Source of the DNA: Bathymodiolus brooksi
Lineage: Eukaryota; Mollusca; Bivalvia; Mytilida; Modiolidae
Length of the DNA: 64,000 nt
Reading direction: 5' to 3'
Assembly (NCBI GenBank): GCA_963680875.1
Contig: OY804585.1
Span: 27,952,186 to 28,016,185, forward strand
Position 1 is the stretch's first letter. The number at the start of each line of letters is the position of its first letter. A program made the position numbers and the translations under genes. Positions 44,991 through 58,000 of this stretch are shown in pieces. The notes under the pieces are model-generated. The model did no database searches. It saw only the letters and a list, made by a program, of their open reading frames with translations, and had not been told where the DNA came from.

Positions 44991-46541
44991 CGAACATTTT
45001 ATGTTCATTTTTTTCTGCAATCGAACATTTAACGTACACTTATTGCTGCAATGGAACATTTAACGTACACTTATTGCTGCAATGGAACATTTAACGTACA
45101 CTTATTGCTGCAATGGAACATGTAACGTACACTTATTGCTGCAATGGAACATTTAACGTACACTTATTGCTGCAATGGAACATTTAACGTACACTTATTG
45201 CTGCAATGGAACATTTAACGTACACTTATTGCTGCAATGGAACATTTAACGTACACTTATTGCTGCAATGGAACATTTAACGTACACTTATTGTTACAGT
45301 GGAACATTTAACGTACACTTATTGCGGCAGTGGAACATTTAATGTACACTTATTGCTGCAATGGAACATTTAACGTACATTTATTGCTGCAATGGAACAT
45401 TTAACGTACACTTATTGCTGCAATGGAACATTTAACGTACACTTATTGCTGCAATGGAACATTTAACGTACACTTATTGCTACAATGGAACATTTAATGT
45501 ACACTTATTGCTGCAATGGAACATTTAACGTACACTTATTGCTGCAATGGAACATTTAACGTACACTTATTGCTGCAGTGGAACATTTAACGTACACTTA
45601 TTGCTGCAATGGAACATTTAACATACACTTATTGCTGCAATGGAACATTTAATGTGCACTTATTGCTGCAATGGAACATTTAACGTATACTTATTGCTGC
45701 AATGGAACATTTAACGTACACTTGTTGCTGCAATGGAACATTTAACGTACACTTATTGCTGCAATGGAAAATTTAACGTACACTTATTGCTGCAATGGAA
45801 CATTTAACGTACACTTATTGCTGCAGTGGAACATTTAATGTACACTTATTGCTGCAATGGAACATTTAACGTACACTTATTGCTGCAATGGAACATTTAA
45901 CGTACACTTATTGCTGCAATGGAACATTTAACGTACACTTATTGCTGCAATGGAACATTTAATGTACACTTATTGCTGCAATGGAACATTTAACGTACAC
46001 TTATTGCTGCAATGGAACATTTAACGTACACTTATTGCTGCAATGGAACATTTAACGTACACTTATTGCTGCAATGGAACATTTAACATACACTTATTGC
46101 TGCAATGGAACATTTAACGTTCACTTATTGCTGCAGTGGAACATTTAATGTACACTTATTGCTGCAATGGAACATTTAACGTACACTTATTGCTGCAGTG
46201 GAACATTTAATGTACACTTATTGCTGCAATGGAACATTTAACGTACACTTATTGCTGCAATGGAACATTTAACGTACACTTATTGCTGCAATGGAACATT
46301 TAACGTACACTTATTGCTGCAATGGAACATTTAACGTACACTTATTGCTGCAATGGAACATTTAACATACACTTATTGCTGCAATGGAACATTTAACGTT
46401 CACTTATTGCTGCAGTGGAACATTTAATGTACACTTATTGCTGCAATGGAACATTTAACGTACACTTATTGCTGCAATGGAACATTTAACGTACACTTAT
46501 TGCTGCAATGGAACATTTTATGAACAATTATTTCTGCAATC
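44991..46541. repeat. 31-bp minisatellite, 50 units
   Basis: The unit is 'gaacatttaacgtacactta' plus 'ttgctgcaatg'. The total span of 1,551 bases equals 50 units almost exactly. Point variants (cagtgg, aatgta, acata) are scattered. The first and last units both read 'gaacattttatg' and end 'tctgcaatc', unlike the interior units. Confidence 0.95.
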
Positions 46542-46654
46542 GATATTCAAAAAGTTTGATTAGTTATACTATGTTTAATTTACATCTTTTAACAACCATT
46601 TAATTATAAGAGATAACAAATAAAGACATACCTGTATATTACGTCGCTATTGTC

Positions 46655-46880
46655 ATGTGGGGACCGTCGTGGCCGTGATCGTATGGTAGTTGGATTTACA
46701 ACTACCTGTGCCTATCACCACTGATGTTGTGAGCTCGAATCTCGACATTATGTGATAAATTTTGTCGGTGACTTGCCGCAGCTCGGTGGTTTTCTTCGTG
46801 TCCTCCAGTTTCCTCCACCAATAAAACTGACCGCCACGATATAACTGAAATATTGGTAAAAGTGGCGTTAGGTACCACCA
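46655..46880 (+). repeat. SINE-A copy at the left edge of duplication copy B
   Basis: Complete: 'gccgtgatcgtatggtagtt' head, 'gttgtgagctcgaatctcga' B-box region, tail 'gatataactgaaatattggt' and 'gtggcgttagg'. Position 1 of the window starts within the same tail, so this SINE was already present at the duplicated edge. Confidence 0.85.
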
Positions 46881-47534
46881 AGCAAACAAGCAAACATATG
46901 TTTATGTGTATGTTAATTTATCATTCTCAATGGCACCATTACGAATATATCATTTATCCTTTGTATATTTTTACCCCTATGTTGTTTATATACTTTTTTT
47001 TTGTATTTTTCAAAATATGTTATATGATTAAATGACAATAATTTAATTTGATAAGAATACTGCAATCTGATTGGCTGATCTGTCTGGAACAATATTGGTT
47101 ATACATGATAACCTGGATTGGTATTGTGATGTCGCCAACGTATTCATTCACCACAGAAAAATTCAAATAGTCCCATGGAATAATCGTAATCAAAATAGAG
47201 GAATTATTTAATTTTATTGTAAAAATTAAATTATAAGGAATATGTTTTACTTGCATAACCTGTTATGGCTATGGAAGAGTTTACGCTTTTCATAACAGCT
47301 TCTCGGTTTATTAAGCGTAAACTACCCCCAAACCAGGTTATTTCGTAAAACATGTTCCTTGAAGAAAGTATTTACCATTTACTGTACATGTGTATGGTAG
47401 GTTGATGCGAATCCATTGAACCTTCTACATCTACTTCGACCAAATATTGACCACATTCAACAAATTGAAGAATATGTCAGAGGTTGTACATAACCACTGA
47501 AAAAGGTTAGAATATTTACAGATTTTATATAAGA

Positions 47535-49345
47535 AGACGTTGAAGATACCAAAGGGGTAATCAGAATCCGTACATCGAAGAACAGACAACATATTGGTCA
47601 AAAGAAAATAAACAAACGGACAAACCACGATCTACAAAACATACACATAAAATTAAAGATCGAGTAACACGAACCCCACTAAAGACCGGGGGTGAACTCA
47701 CGTGCTCTTTTAGGATTCGATAAAAGAGACAGCAGCTTTGAATGTTTGAACGATGCAACTGCTTTTGACAGCCGGTTGCAATGAGATATCGTACGAGGGA
47801 AAGCGACTCTTGTCTTTGTTCTGTTTTACCAAGAGGGATACTAACAGACCGGAAATGCTTGTGTCGTGAATGGCTCATAGAAGACGTAAGTATTTAGTAA
47901 AGGGCGCTTTTTCGTTTGCCATTTTATGCATCATGACAAGTTGAGCATTTCTACGCCTGTTTTACACCACTCACATTATTATTATTTGATTGTCCCAAGT
48001 AAAGACTTGGATTTCCAACGTCATATGTCGTGGTCTTTTTTATGATCAATGAATTGAACTGAGAGGTGGTTGTCCATTTTGTTGTTATTGGTGGAATTAT
48101 TGACAATCACTGTTCAAACTTTCTTTTCATAAAAGTACCTGAACATTGCAAAACATAATGTTGAATGGTATCATTTGCATTATTAATATATTGGATTTTC
48201 AACTACTTGTGCAATCGGTGTCCATCACCACTAAAGTTGTGAGTTCAAATCCTGGTTATGTTGAGGTGTACTCAATACAACATTGTGTGATAAAGTTTGT
48301 CAGTGCCTTACGACAGGTCTGTGGTTCTCTCCGGGTACTCCGGTTTCCTCCGCCAGTAAAGCTGACCGCGTCGATATAGCTGAAATATTGTGGAAAGTGG
48401 CGTTAATAGAAAAAACCTTAACCCAAGTGTGCCATATTTGCAGATAGCAAGTATGTATAAAATACATCATTTAAAAATGTGTCGCTGACATGGTTCTATG
48501 GACAAATGTTTTGATTGCCAAAAGATAGCTAGGGTCTGAAAATATTGCTTTTCAACTCTCCTCATCAACCACCCCTAACAAGCTGTACCTCATTAGGAAC
48601 TGCTGCTAATTGTTTTGCAATTAGCCAGACATTTTTTACCCCTAGTAGTTTGTAGGAAATGTCATGTTTTATTGATGTTATTTGTGCTTGTTGACTTATA
48701 TTCTTGTGTCCAACACGTCTTGACTATTTGAGTAGCATGGCGAGTGTCTATAAGAGGCAGGAACTGCTTACCCTTCGCGAGCACTAGGGGACACCCCGGT
48801 ATTTTGGTGGAGCCCGTGTTGCTCATCTCTCTAGTTTTCTGTGCTGTGATTTTAGTTTTGTTTCTCTTTGTTCTGTGCCTTATCTACCCAATGTTGCCTG
48901 TGTCTCTCGATTGTTCATTATTGCTTTCCCCTTCAGTTTTCTCTAATGTTTATTCACCAAACACCAGGTAATTCTTTATGTCCCGTTCTTATGGCGAATT
49001 ACAAAAGTCGTTGTACCATTCTTCAATCATTTCTGTATATTTTTTTTAATAAATTCCTGAACATCTTCTCGTCCTATATATGATTGGAACATATTATTTG
49101 CCGCTGAATGGATTAGGATTATGATGCTTAGCACCACTTTAAACAATATTTCAGTAGTGTCGTGGCGGTCAGTTTTATTCGTGGAGAACACCGGAGAAAA
49201 CCACCGATCTGACGCAAGTCACTGACAAACATTATCACATAATGTTGTATCGAGTACACCTAGCCTGACCGGGATTCGAACTCACGTTTGTGGTGATAGG
49301 CACTGATTGCACATGTAGTTGTAAATCCAACTCCATACGATCACG
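47535..49345. repeat. Duplicated repeats: D (47,535), SINE-A (48,185), D2 (48,700), SINE-A reverse (49,105)
   Basis: Same order as 693-2,992 of copy A. Compared with copy A, a segment of about 400 bases (1,030-1,390) with 'gaatggcaatcgcaactact' and the 'aacttaacttaactt' run is missing here. A second loss of about 110 bases corresponds to 2,460-2,620. No gene. Confidence 0.8.
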
Positions 49346-49964
49346 ACCACCACGGTCCCCTATTTGCCGCTGGATGAAAAGCAACAGAAAATCAATCAAT
49401 ATAACGAGGTGTATATTTGATTTGTCCCGCACAACCAATGGAGGGCAATTTTTGAATTGTCGTACCCCTCTGCTGAGAAATTATACCACATGTCTATAGT
49501 AATGGCGTTCCTACGGGGTCAATTAAAATGGAGACGCGCAAATATGAGACTGGATATTGATTTTATGTCGTGAGCTTATTCCAATGTATTTCTTTGTTTT
49601 AATATTATTACCGGTATATTATTGCGCACAAGAACTATTTTCGTGTCATCATAGAAGAGATGCTAAACATTTAGAATCATCTCATCTAAACAAAAGCTTT
49701 GGGACTTGCCTTTCAGAACATGGGGTTATATCTCACTTCCTGCGTTTGGTGAATGTTTATATTATATATTTTATATATGTTGGAGCTCATATAACCAAAG
49801 CAAGTTGTTCAAAAACACAGCTTGGTCTTAGAACGCGATGCATATTAGTGCCTTTTCAATGGAAAATTCAATGCTTCTTGAACGTTACAGAAAACTTGTA
49901 GCAGCTCATAGCGAATAGTGGTTTGTCGGAAGTGGTTGTTCGTGGATCGCTACAAGGGAAAAAC
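49346..49964. other. Duplicated noncoding sequence, no gene
   Basis: Aligns to about 2,990-3,615. ORFs at 3,203-3,433 and 49,557-49,901 share the same N-terminal part in both copies but then diverge by frameshift, and no family is recognised. I do not call a gene. Confidence 0.5.
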
Positions 49965-50040
49965 AGTTTGAATATACCAAAGAGGTAATCAGAAGCCATG
50001 AATTGAAGAAGGATATGCAATACAATGACCCAAAAAAGAA

Positions 50041-51785
50041 CAAACAACGATCTACAGAACACTACACAGAAATAAAAAGATCAAACAATGAGATATCTAC
50101 ACAACACTACACAGAAATAAAAAGATCAAACAATGAGATATCTACACAACTCTACACAGAAATAAAAAGATCAAACAACGAGATATCTACACAACACTAC
50201 ACAGAGATAAAAAGATAAAACAACGAGATATCTACACAACACTACACAGAAATAAAAAGATCAAACAACGAGATATCTACACAACACTACACAGAAATAA
50301 AAAGATCAAACAACGATATACACAACACTACACAGAAATAAAAAGATCAAATAACGAGATATCTACACAACTCTACACAGAAATAAAAAGATCAAACAAC
50401 GAGATATCTACACAACACTACACAGAAATAAAAAGATCAAACAACGAGATATCTACACAACACTACACAGAAATAAAAAAGATCAAACAACGATCTACAC
50501 AACTCTACACAGAAATAAAAAGATCAAACAACGAGATATCTACACAACACTACACAGAAATAAAAAGATCAAACAACGAGATATCTACACAACACTACAC
50601 AGAAATAAAAAGATCAAACAACGAGATATCTACACAACACTACACAGAAATAAAAAGATCAAACAACGAGATATCTACACAACACTACACAGAAATAAAA
50701 AGATCAAACAACGAGATATCTACACAACACTACACAGAAATAAAAAGATCAAACAACGAGATATCTACACAACACTACACAGAAATAAAAAGACCAAACA
50801 ACGAGATATCTACACAACACTACACAGAAATAAAAAGATCAAACAACGAGATATCTACACAACACTACACAGAAATAAAAAGATCAAACAACGAGATATC
50901 TACACAACACTACACAGAAATAAAAAGAACAAACAACGAGATATCTACACAACACTACACAGAAATAAAAAGATCAAACAACGATCTACACAACACTACA
51001 CAGAAATAAAAAGATCAAACAACGAGATATCTACACAACACTACACAGAAATAAAAAGATCAAACAACGAGATATCTACACAACACTACACAGAAATAAA
51101 AAGATCAAACAACGAGATATCTACACAACACTACACAGAAATAAAAAGATCAAACAACGAGATATCTACACAACACTACATAGAAATAAAAAGACCAAAC
51201 AACGAGATATCTACACAACACTACACAGAAATAAAAAGATCAAACAACGAGATATCTACACAACACTACACAGAAATAAAAAGATCAAACAACGAGATAT
51301 CTACACAACACTACACAGAAATAAAAAGATCAAACAACGAGATATCTACACAACACTACACAGAAATAAAAAGAACAAACAACGAGATATTTACACAACA
51401 CTACACAGAAATAAAAAGATCAAACAACGATCTACACAACACTACACAGAAATAAAAAGATCAAACAACGAGATATCTACACAACACTACACAGAAATAA
51501 AAATATCAAACAACGAGATATCTACACAACACTACACAGAAATAAAAAGATCAAACAACGAGATATCTACACAACACTACACAGAAATAAAAATATCAAA
51601 CAACGAGATATCTACACAACACTACACAGAAATAAAAAGATCAAACAACGAGATATCTACACAACACTACACAGAAATAAAAAGATCAAACAACGAGATA
51701 TCTACACAACACTACACAGAAATAAAAAGATCAAACAACGAGATATCTACACAACACTACACAGAAATAAAAAGATCAAACAAAA
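50041..51785. repeat. 45-bp minisatellite inside a family D element, about 39 units
   Basis: The unit is 'aacgagatatctacacaaca' + 'ctacacagaaataaaaagat' + 'caaac'. Occasional 40-41-bp units lack 'gagat' ('aacgatctacacaac') at about 50,310, 50,490, 50,980 and 51,430. They equal the ancestral form found once in copy A (about 3,690-3,735). The array is bounded by normal family D sequence on both sides (49,965-50,040 and 51,786-51,830). Confidence 0.95.
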
Positions 51786-52098
51786 ACAACTCGAATCTCG
51801 CTTAAAACCGTGGGTATAATTCGTCATGTATTGGAATTATTGCACTTTTGACATTAAACAACAACAAGCAATCAATCAATCATCTTTAAATTAACATTGA
51901 CGTGAAACAATATTTCATTACTTCCTTGAAAAATGATATAATTTATTTATAGAATGAGAAAGTAAGCATATGCAAGGATACTGGTGTCATTGTCATACAT
52001 CACAGCATAGATGTATAAAGTACATTTTATAAATTGTTTACCTGTATTATAGCAATTTTATATTGTATTTAGATCAGGAAGTTGAAAAGAAACTCAAA

Positions 52099-55000
52099 AT
52101 GGCGACAGGTATGTCTAATATTTTGATTATGACTCTTTTTAATCAAATTAAAATTATATGTTGTTTTAAAAAAAACGTAGATATAAAGTTTAGTGCGCAC
52201 GACGCGTGTCTGGAATAACTTTCATCAGATACACTCAAAATCGAAAGATTGGAGCCCCAAATAATATAAAATTTCCGGAACAATAAAACCAAAGGGCCTT
52301 AACAGGATAGCCAAAATCGGCCAATGTCATATATGCGCAAAAAATCACTCCTTTTAGAAAGGGGTAAATCACAGTGATATAATGATTTTGAATAAAAAAA
52401 GGTTTTTAATAAAAATTGGACCAGATGACGGTGGTTATGGGGTTTCGATAAAGTAACTACATGTATACGTTAGTATGGTAGATATTCAGATCGTTTATAC
52501 ATGTTTAAGATCTCTCATTCCTTTCTTCATTCTCTGTTGTTGTGCAATTTACACATATCAATGTAAGAAATATGCATATACAGGCATGCTATATCAAATA
52601 ATGTAGTAACTTATTGTATATAGGAGAAGACTTCATAAGTCTGTTTAACTTGTGCCTTATCCTTTTTGCACATTTTCAAGAGCAAATGAAATATGCTTAA
52701 GCTAAACTTAAGCATTGTAATATTCTACACGTGTAAGTTATTTCTACTTAAACCATGACTAGCATTTGTTGCTTTATCAAATCCGGGAATGGCGATCCAT
52801 CAATATTTGTTTCATAATCAAATCCGGGAATGACATAATGCTCTAACGGCCAACATTTTAAGGACAACAGATGTCAAGTTAGATGTACTACTAACATCAA
52901 TATATTTTTTGTTTGCATTTTTGTTCTAACGGGCCTCCTTGACGCAAGCAATATTGTCGTTGCATTTATATATCTACCGATACAAGCTGCGCATATCAAG
53001 GGGATCCGCGTCGGTGGTGTAACTGATAGCATTTACTTTCGCGGTACGGTAGGATCGCAGGAGACGCGGATGGGTCATCCCAAATACAATAAAATTGGTG
53101 TCTGCTTCTCCGCTAAGCACATAGTATTAATGAGTAAGGCCACAAACTGTTTGCATCAGAATCGAGATAATGTGTCCGGATGGAGCGACATGTCTACCCG
53201 TGGACTGTTATTTCAATGAGCTTGCACTATAACAAAAATCCAACTAAGCCTGTGGTCTTGTAAAAAACGAACATCATCATGATCTCATCGAATGTAATTT
53301 GTTCTCGCCATGATATAGCTGAAACATTGCTCAGTTGGCATTAAACAACAATCACTCGCTCCCTCACTCAAACTTTTCTTTAAATATTAGTTTGTAGTTA
53401 TTATTAACCAGGAACCAGTTAATTATTTGTGTACCATTGAATAACATATGCATGCATGCATACAATGGGGAATAATTCAAGCATTTAAAATTGGTAAATA
53501 TTTTTGATAAAACAAATAGTTTTTTTTTTTAATTTTGTATTTTTTGATTAACTGAACTTGGAAACGAAAGTAAACACTATTCAAACTAGCTAAATTAAGA
53601 AATGGTCATCAGAATGTTTTACTCTTTATTTTTTGAATAGTGAATAGAAGTACTTAGGCAACACAAATCACTATATTTATAGTTGGGTCATCGTGGTCGT
53701 GATCGTATGGTAGTTGGATTTACAACTGCCTATGCAATCAGTGCCTATCACCAATAAAGTCTTGAGTCCGAATCCCTCTCATGGGCATGACGAGGTGTAT
53801 TCGATGCAATATTAAGCGATAAAGTTTTCAGTAACTTACGGCAGGTCGTTGGTTTTGTCCGGGTATTCCGATTTCCTCAACCAATAAAACTTGCCACCAC
53901 GATATAGCTGAAATATTGTGGAAAGTGGAACACCATAACCATAGCGATATATTTGTGGTTCTTTTCTTATAAGGGGCTAAGAGAAATTCAAACATGTTAT
54001 TTTTGTCAGCTATGGAATAGCTAAGGGGTTAAGAGAAATTCAAATATGTTATTTTTGCCAGCTATGGAATAGCAATGCTTCCGTCAATACATTACATTCA
54101 ATTAATAAAGTGCTTTATGACACAATATACAATACCGGAATCGCTTTAAGCATTTTTGTATTTGTTGTTTTTAATATTCTGGGCTACTATTTTGACTAAC
54201 AAGCAGCGCAGCAGGGAACCGAAACATTGCGCTTAGATAGATACGATACATAATTTAGCATCTAGAAATTTTTAGTGTTCCGTTAAGAATGATCCAGATA
54301 TGAAATTTGGTATATATATATTAATTACACCTTATATAAGAATCAAGGATTTTGATTGGTTAATAGCCGTTGTATTTTTCGTGTATTTTCATATTTAGGA
54401 TTAATTTCTTTCATTTGTACCGCTGCCGGGGTATTTGCATGAGGATTTAACTTTTTTTCCCTCTGTCTCGTGGTATTTGCGAAAACGTATTTCACTCTTT
54501 TACCTTCGCGTGCTTCAAACCGCCAAATTCATTCGGAATATCTCTTCTTTACCTTTATACGTAAGATAACGTCATTAATCAAATTTGAAACACGGAAGTG
54601 TTCCGATGTAAAGGATTTAACTTGTTTACCCTCGCGTGTCTCAAACCGCCAAATTCATTCAGAATACTTCAACCACTGTTTGACATAACAAATCGAAGTA
54701 CTACCTCTGTACCTGTTGACGGGAACAGTTCAAAGCGTCCTATAGTGCTTAACAATTGGCAAGTTACAAACAATAAAAACAAAATATTCCTGAAAACGAC
54801 AAACAAAGGGTATTATTTATTTAGCCACTGTTCTAAATAATATTCGGTATAATTAAACAGATATATCATATTGTGAGGGGTATTTGCGAAAAATACCAGT
54901 CTTGAGAATAAATTATCCTCGCCTTTCGGCTCGGGAAATTTTTCATCTCTTGACTGGTATTTTGCGAAAATACCCCTCCCAATCATGATATATCTGTTCA

Positions 55001-58000
55001 ATATATATATTTGCAATTGCCAAAGCAATGCAGACGTACACATTGAATGACGCTTAAATGTAAAGAAAATATTGGAGAAACGTGCCATATTGCTTTCTCT
55101 CCTTGCAAAGATAACATGTATAACCTGAATAACTAACCATTCCACACTAAAAAAAAGTATGTCCCATGACAGGAGTGATCGTAATTTATACGTAAAATAG
55201 TATTTGATTACTCCATTGTATAGACGGGAATATATTTTGTGATATAATAAAATTTGGACGACTTCCAATAAACAAAAATATGTTGAGTTTTAGATATCAT
55301 TTTGCTTATGAGAGCATGACACACACAAGTAGACGACTGAAATGGCGACATTTAAACTTTATGATATAAGATATTTTTTAATAAACTGTATAAACAAATC
55401 TTGTGTGGGGTTTACTTAAGCTTCCTGTTTTAATTTTATATGCAGATATTTAATTGTAAATATTTCTACCGTCTCTACGGTGTAATGCTTAACAACGTAC
55501 TGGCCTCGAGTACGTGCGGTAGATCGTAGTTCGTTTGCTGGTCGGGACAAACCATAGTTGGTAGCAATATGAGTACCAACTGTCTGTCGAAATACACATC
55601 CACCAAAGATAAACATTGGTATTTGTTGCTTCTCCGTTAAGCACACATCATTAATGTGTAAGAGCAAGAGACCGTTTGGTTCTCAGTTGGGATAATGTGT
55701 CCTAGTGGAACATAAAATTAACTTGTTCTCTCAAAAGATATAGCTGTATATTGCTCACTTCTCTTCAAATAACAAGTACTTACTCACTTACTGAATGATA
55801 TTTTCTTACAGATTTTGTTGCTCATAAAATACATATATTTTGACAAACATTAATATAAATAAAACAAATTACTCTGAACAACCAATATCTCTGTCATAAA
55901 TGGTCACGGATATGTTACACTTGTCGTAAACACTTTCCGGTAATGTATTCATTGATGACTTATCACCGGGTTTCTACCTAGAGTAACACGACGGGTGTCA
56001 TTAGTGGAGCGGGAACTGCTTACCCTTCCGGAGCACCTGAATTTATCCCCGGTTTTAAGTGGAGTTCGTGTTACTCGTCTTTAGTTCTATGCGTAGTGTT
56101 TTGTAGATCGTTGTTTGTCCTTTTGTCATTTTTCTTTTGGCCATTGTGTGTTGGCTGTCCCTCTTCGATTTACGGATTCTGATTTCCCCTTTGGAATCTT
56201 CAAATACTTCTTTTATGAAATGTATGACAGTGCTGTTGGTATTAAAGGTCATATTAACAACAAATCTCTATCACACTATTAATACGATAAATAAAAGTTT
56301 GAAGATCAGAAGCCCGTGAGTTCGATGAACCGCCATGGTGATTGAGACATGTTGGTGGTTTTCTCATTGTTCCTTGTTTTCTCCATCGATATCACTAAAG
56401 CTCACCACCACCATAATAACTGAAATATTGTGGAAACTAACGTTGGTAAATATTGAAAGAGGCTATTTTCTAGAACTCATGAACAGTTATCATATAGCTG
56501 AAAATTATTCATTTGGCGCTAAGCAATACTCACTCTACTAATCTGTCCAACCTCAATGCACAATTTACAAGAAGGATGAACCCGATGGCATTTTAGGTAA
56601 TAGCTAGGGAAATCCATAAATTTGTGGCGGTTATAGCTCAAAAGATCGCGAAATTTCAGTCAAATAACAACAATTAAACACTGAAAGTACAAAAGCAGGA
56701 TCAGCGAATTCTGGTGGATAAACCGGGACCGGGGCATAAAAAGCTGTGGGCGGAACCAACATTCAGATTGTTCATTATTTTGACCACGGTTATCTCGAGG
56801 AGGAAAAATCAATGATACCTAGTTTCACAGTTACTTTTGGAGCAAAATATTAAAAATAATATTCTTTATCAATCTAAAAAATACAAAAATCATTTCGAAA
56901 ATTCAAATTTCTGATGTATGTACGTGACCATTACGTTGGTCATGTGACATACAGTTTCATAAATATGCTGTTCATATCAACGGGGATTTATGTTTCTCAT
57001 TCTATTAATAACATAATACCCTGAGTGATATGACGATAAGCTCCTCCCACAAATTGTGTCGGTATGCACTACCGCAAATGCCGGTTTAAGTGACCACTGG
57101 ATAAACAGGTAGACAAAATGTAATTATTATCAACACTTAAGTTTCTCTTAACTCTGACATTGGTGTTCGTAGTCAATTTTCTTGATTAGGCCCTTTCATT
57201 TTCTTCCTCCCAAAGACTTTTAAGGTATTTGGCTTTTCAATATTTCGATATTAGGCGTACATGATGAACGTTATTCCAGAAAATAAATTCTACAAAATTG
57301 TGTAACGGAAAACTGAAAGTAATCGCCAATGTACAAATATTTTCAGAAATAGATCGCAAAATGTTACATCACCGGCATTAACCTGTTTACGGTATCAGGT
57401 ACAATCTGTGGGTTATAGACCATTACTCTAACTAGCGGGTAAGTTGGAATACCTACCAACTCATACAAGCCTATCACCAATCGCAACCGGCTTTGTAATT
57501 TACAAAAAAGGTGCACTACTCACATCCGCAAGTGATACAACTGATCGGTTGCTTCCCCATGGTCGGTGCTTCTTTCCGCGGGTACTCTGGCTTCTCCCAC
57601 CACTAAGACTGGTCGGCATGGTATAACTGAAATATGGCTAGAAGTGGCGTTAAAACACCAAAAAGCAATCAAATCTAACTAGCGTTACAGGCTCCTCGGA
57701 GTCTCCTTCGGCTTTATTTTGAGGTCAAGTGCAATAATTTCTATTTAATAATGTTACAGGACAAGAAATCCAAGCAGCTGCAGCTGAGAAAGTGGAAATG
57801 GGAAATCCACCTCCGTATTCACCACCATCCCAGCAGTCATTGCAACAAGAACCGACTCCACAAAAAGAACATGTACAACAGTTCGTACAACATAATCCAC
57901 AGGGATTCGTTCTGCAACAACAACCATACCAGCCACAAACTGCAGGACTTAGTGATAGTTCAGGTGGATACGGTTACAACCAGCCAATGCCACAACAAAT

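Noticed and set aside
44991..51785. CRISPR-like arrays (31-bp and 45-bp)
   Set aside because: Units are contiguous with no unique spacers, there are no cas genes, and the context is eukaryotic; these are minisatellites.
54813..55268. 151-codon minus-strand ORF in copy B
   Set aside because: Spans the copy-B-only palindrome insert and its flank; the frame depends on the insert and no family is recognised.
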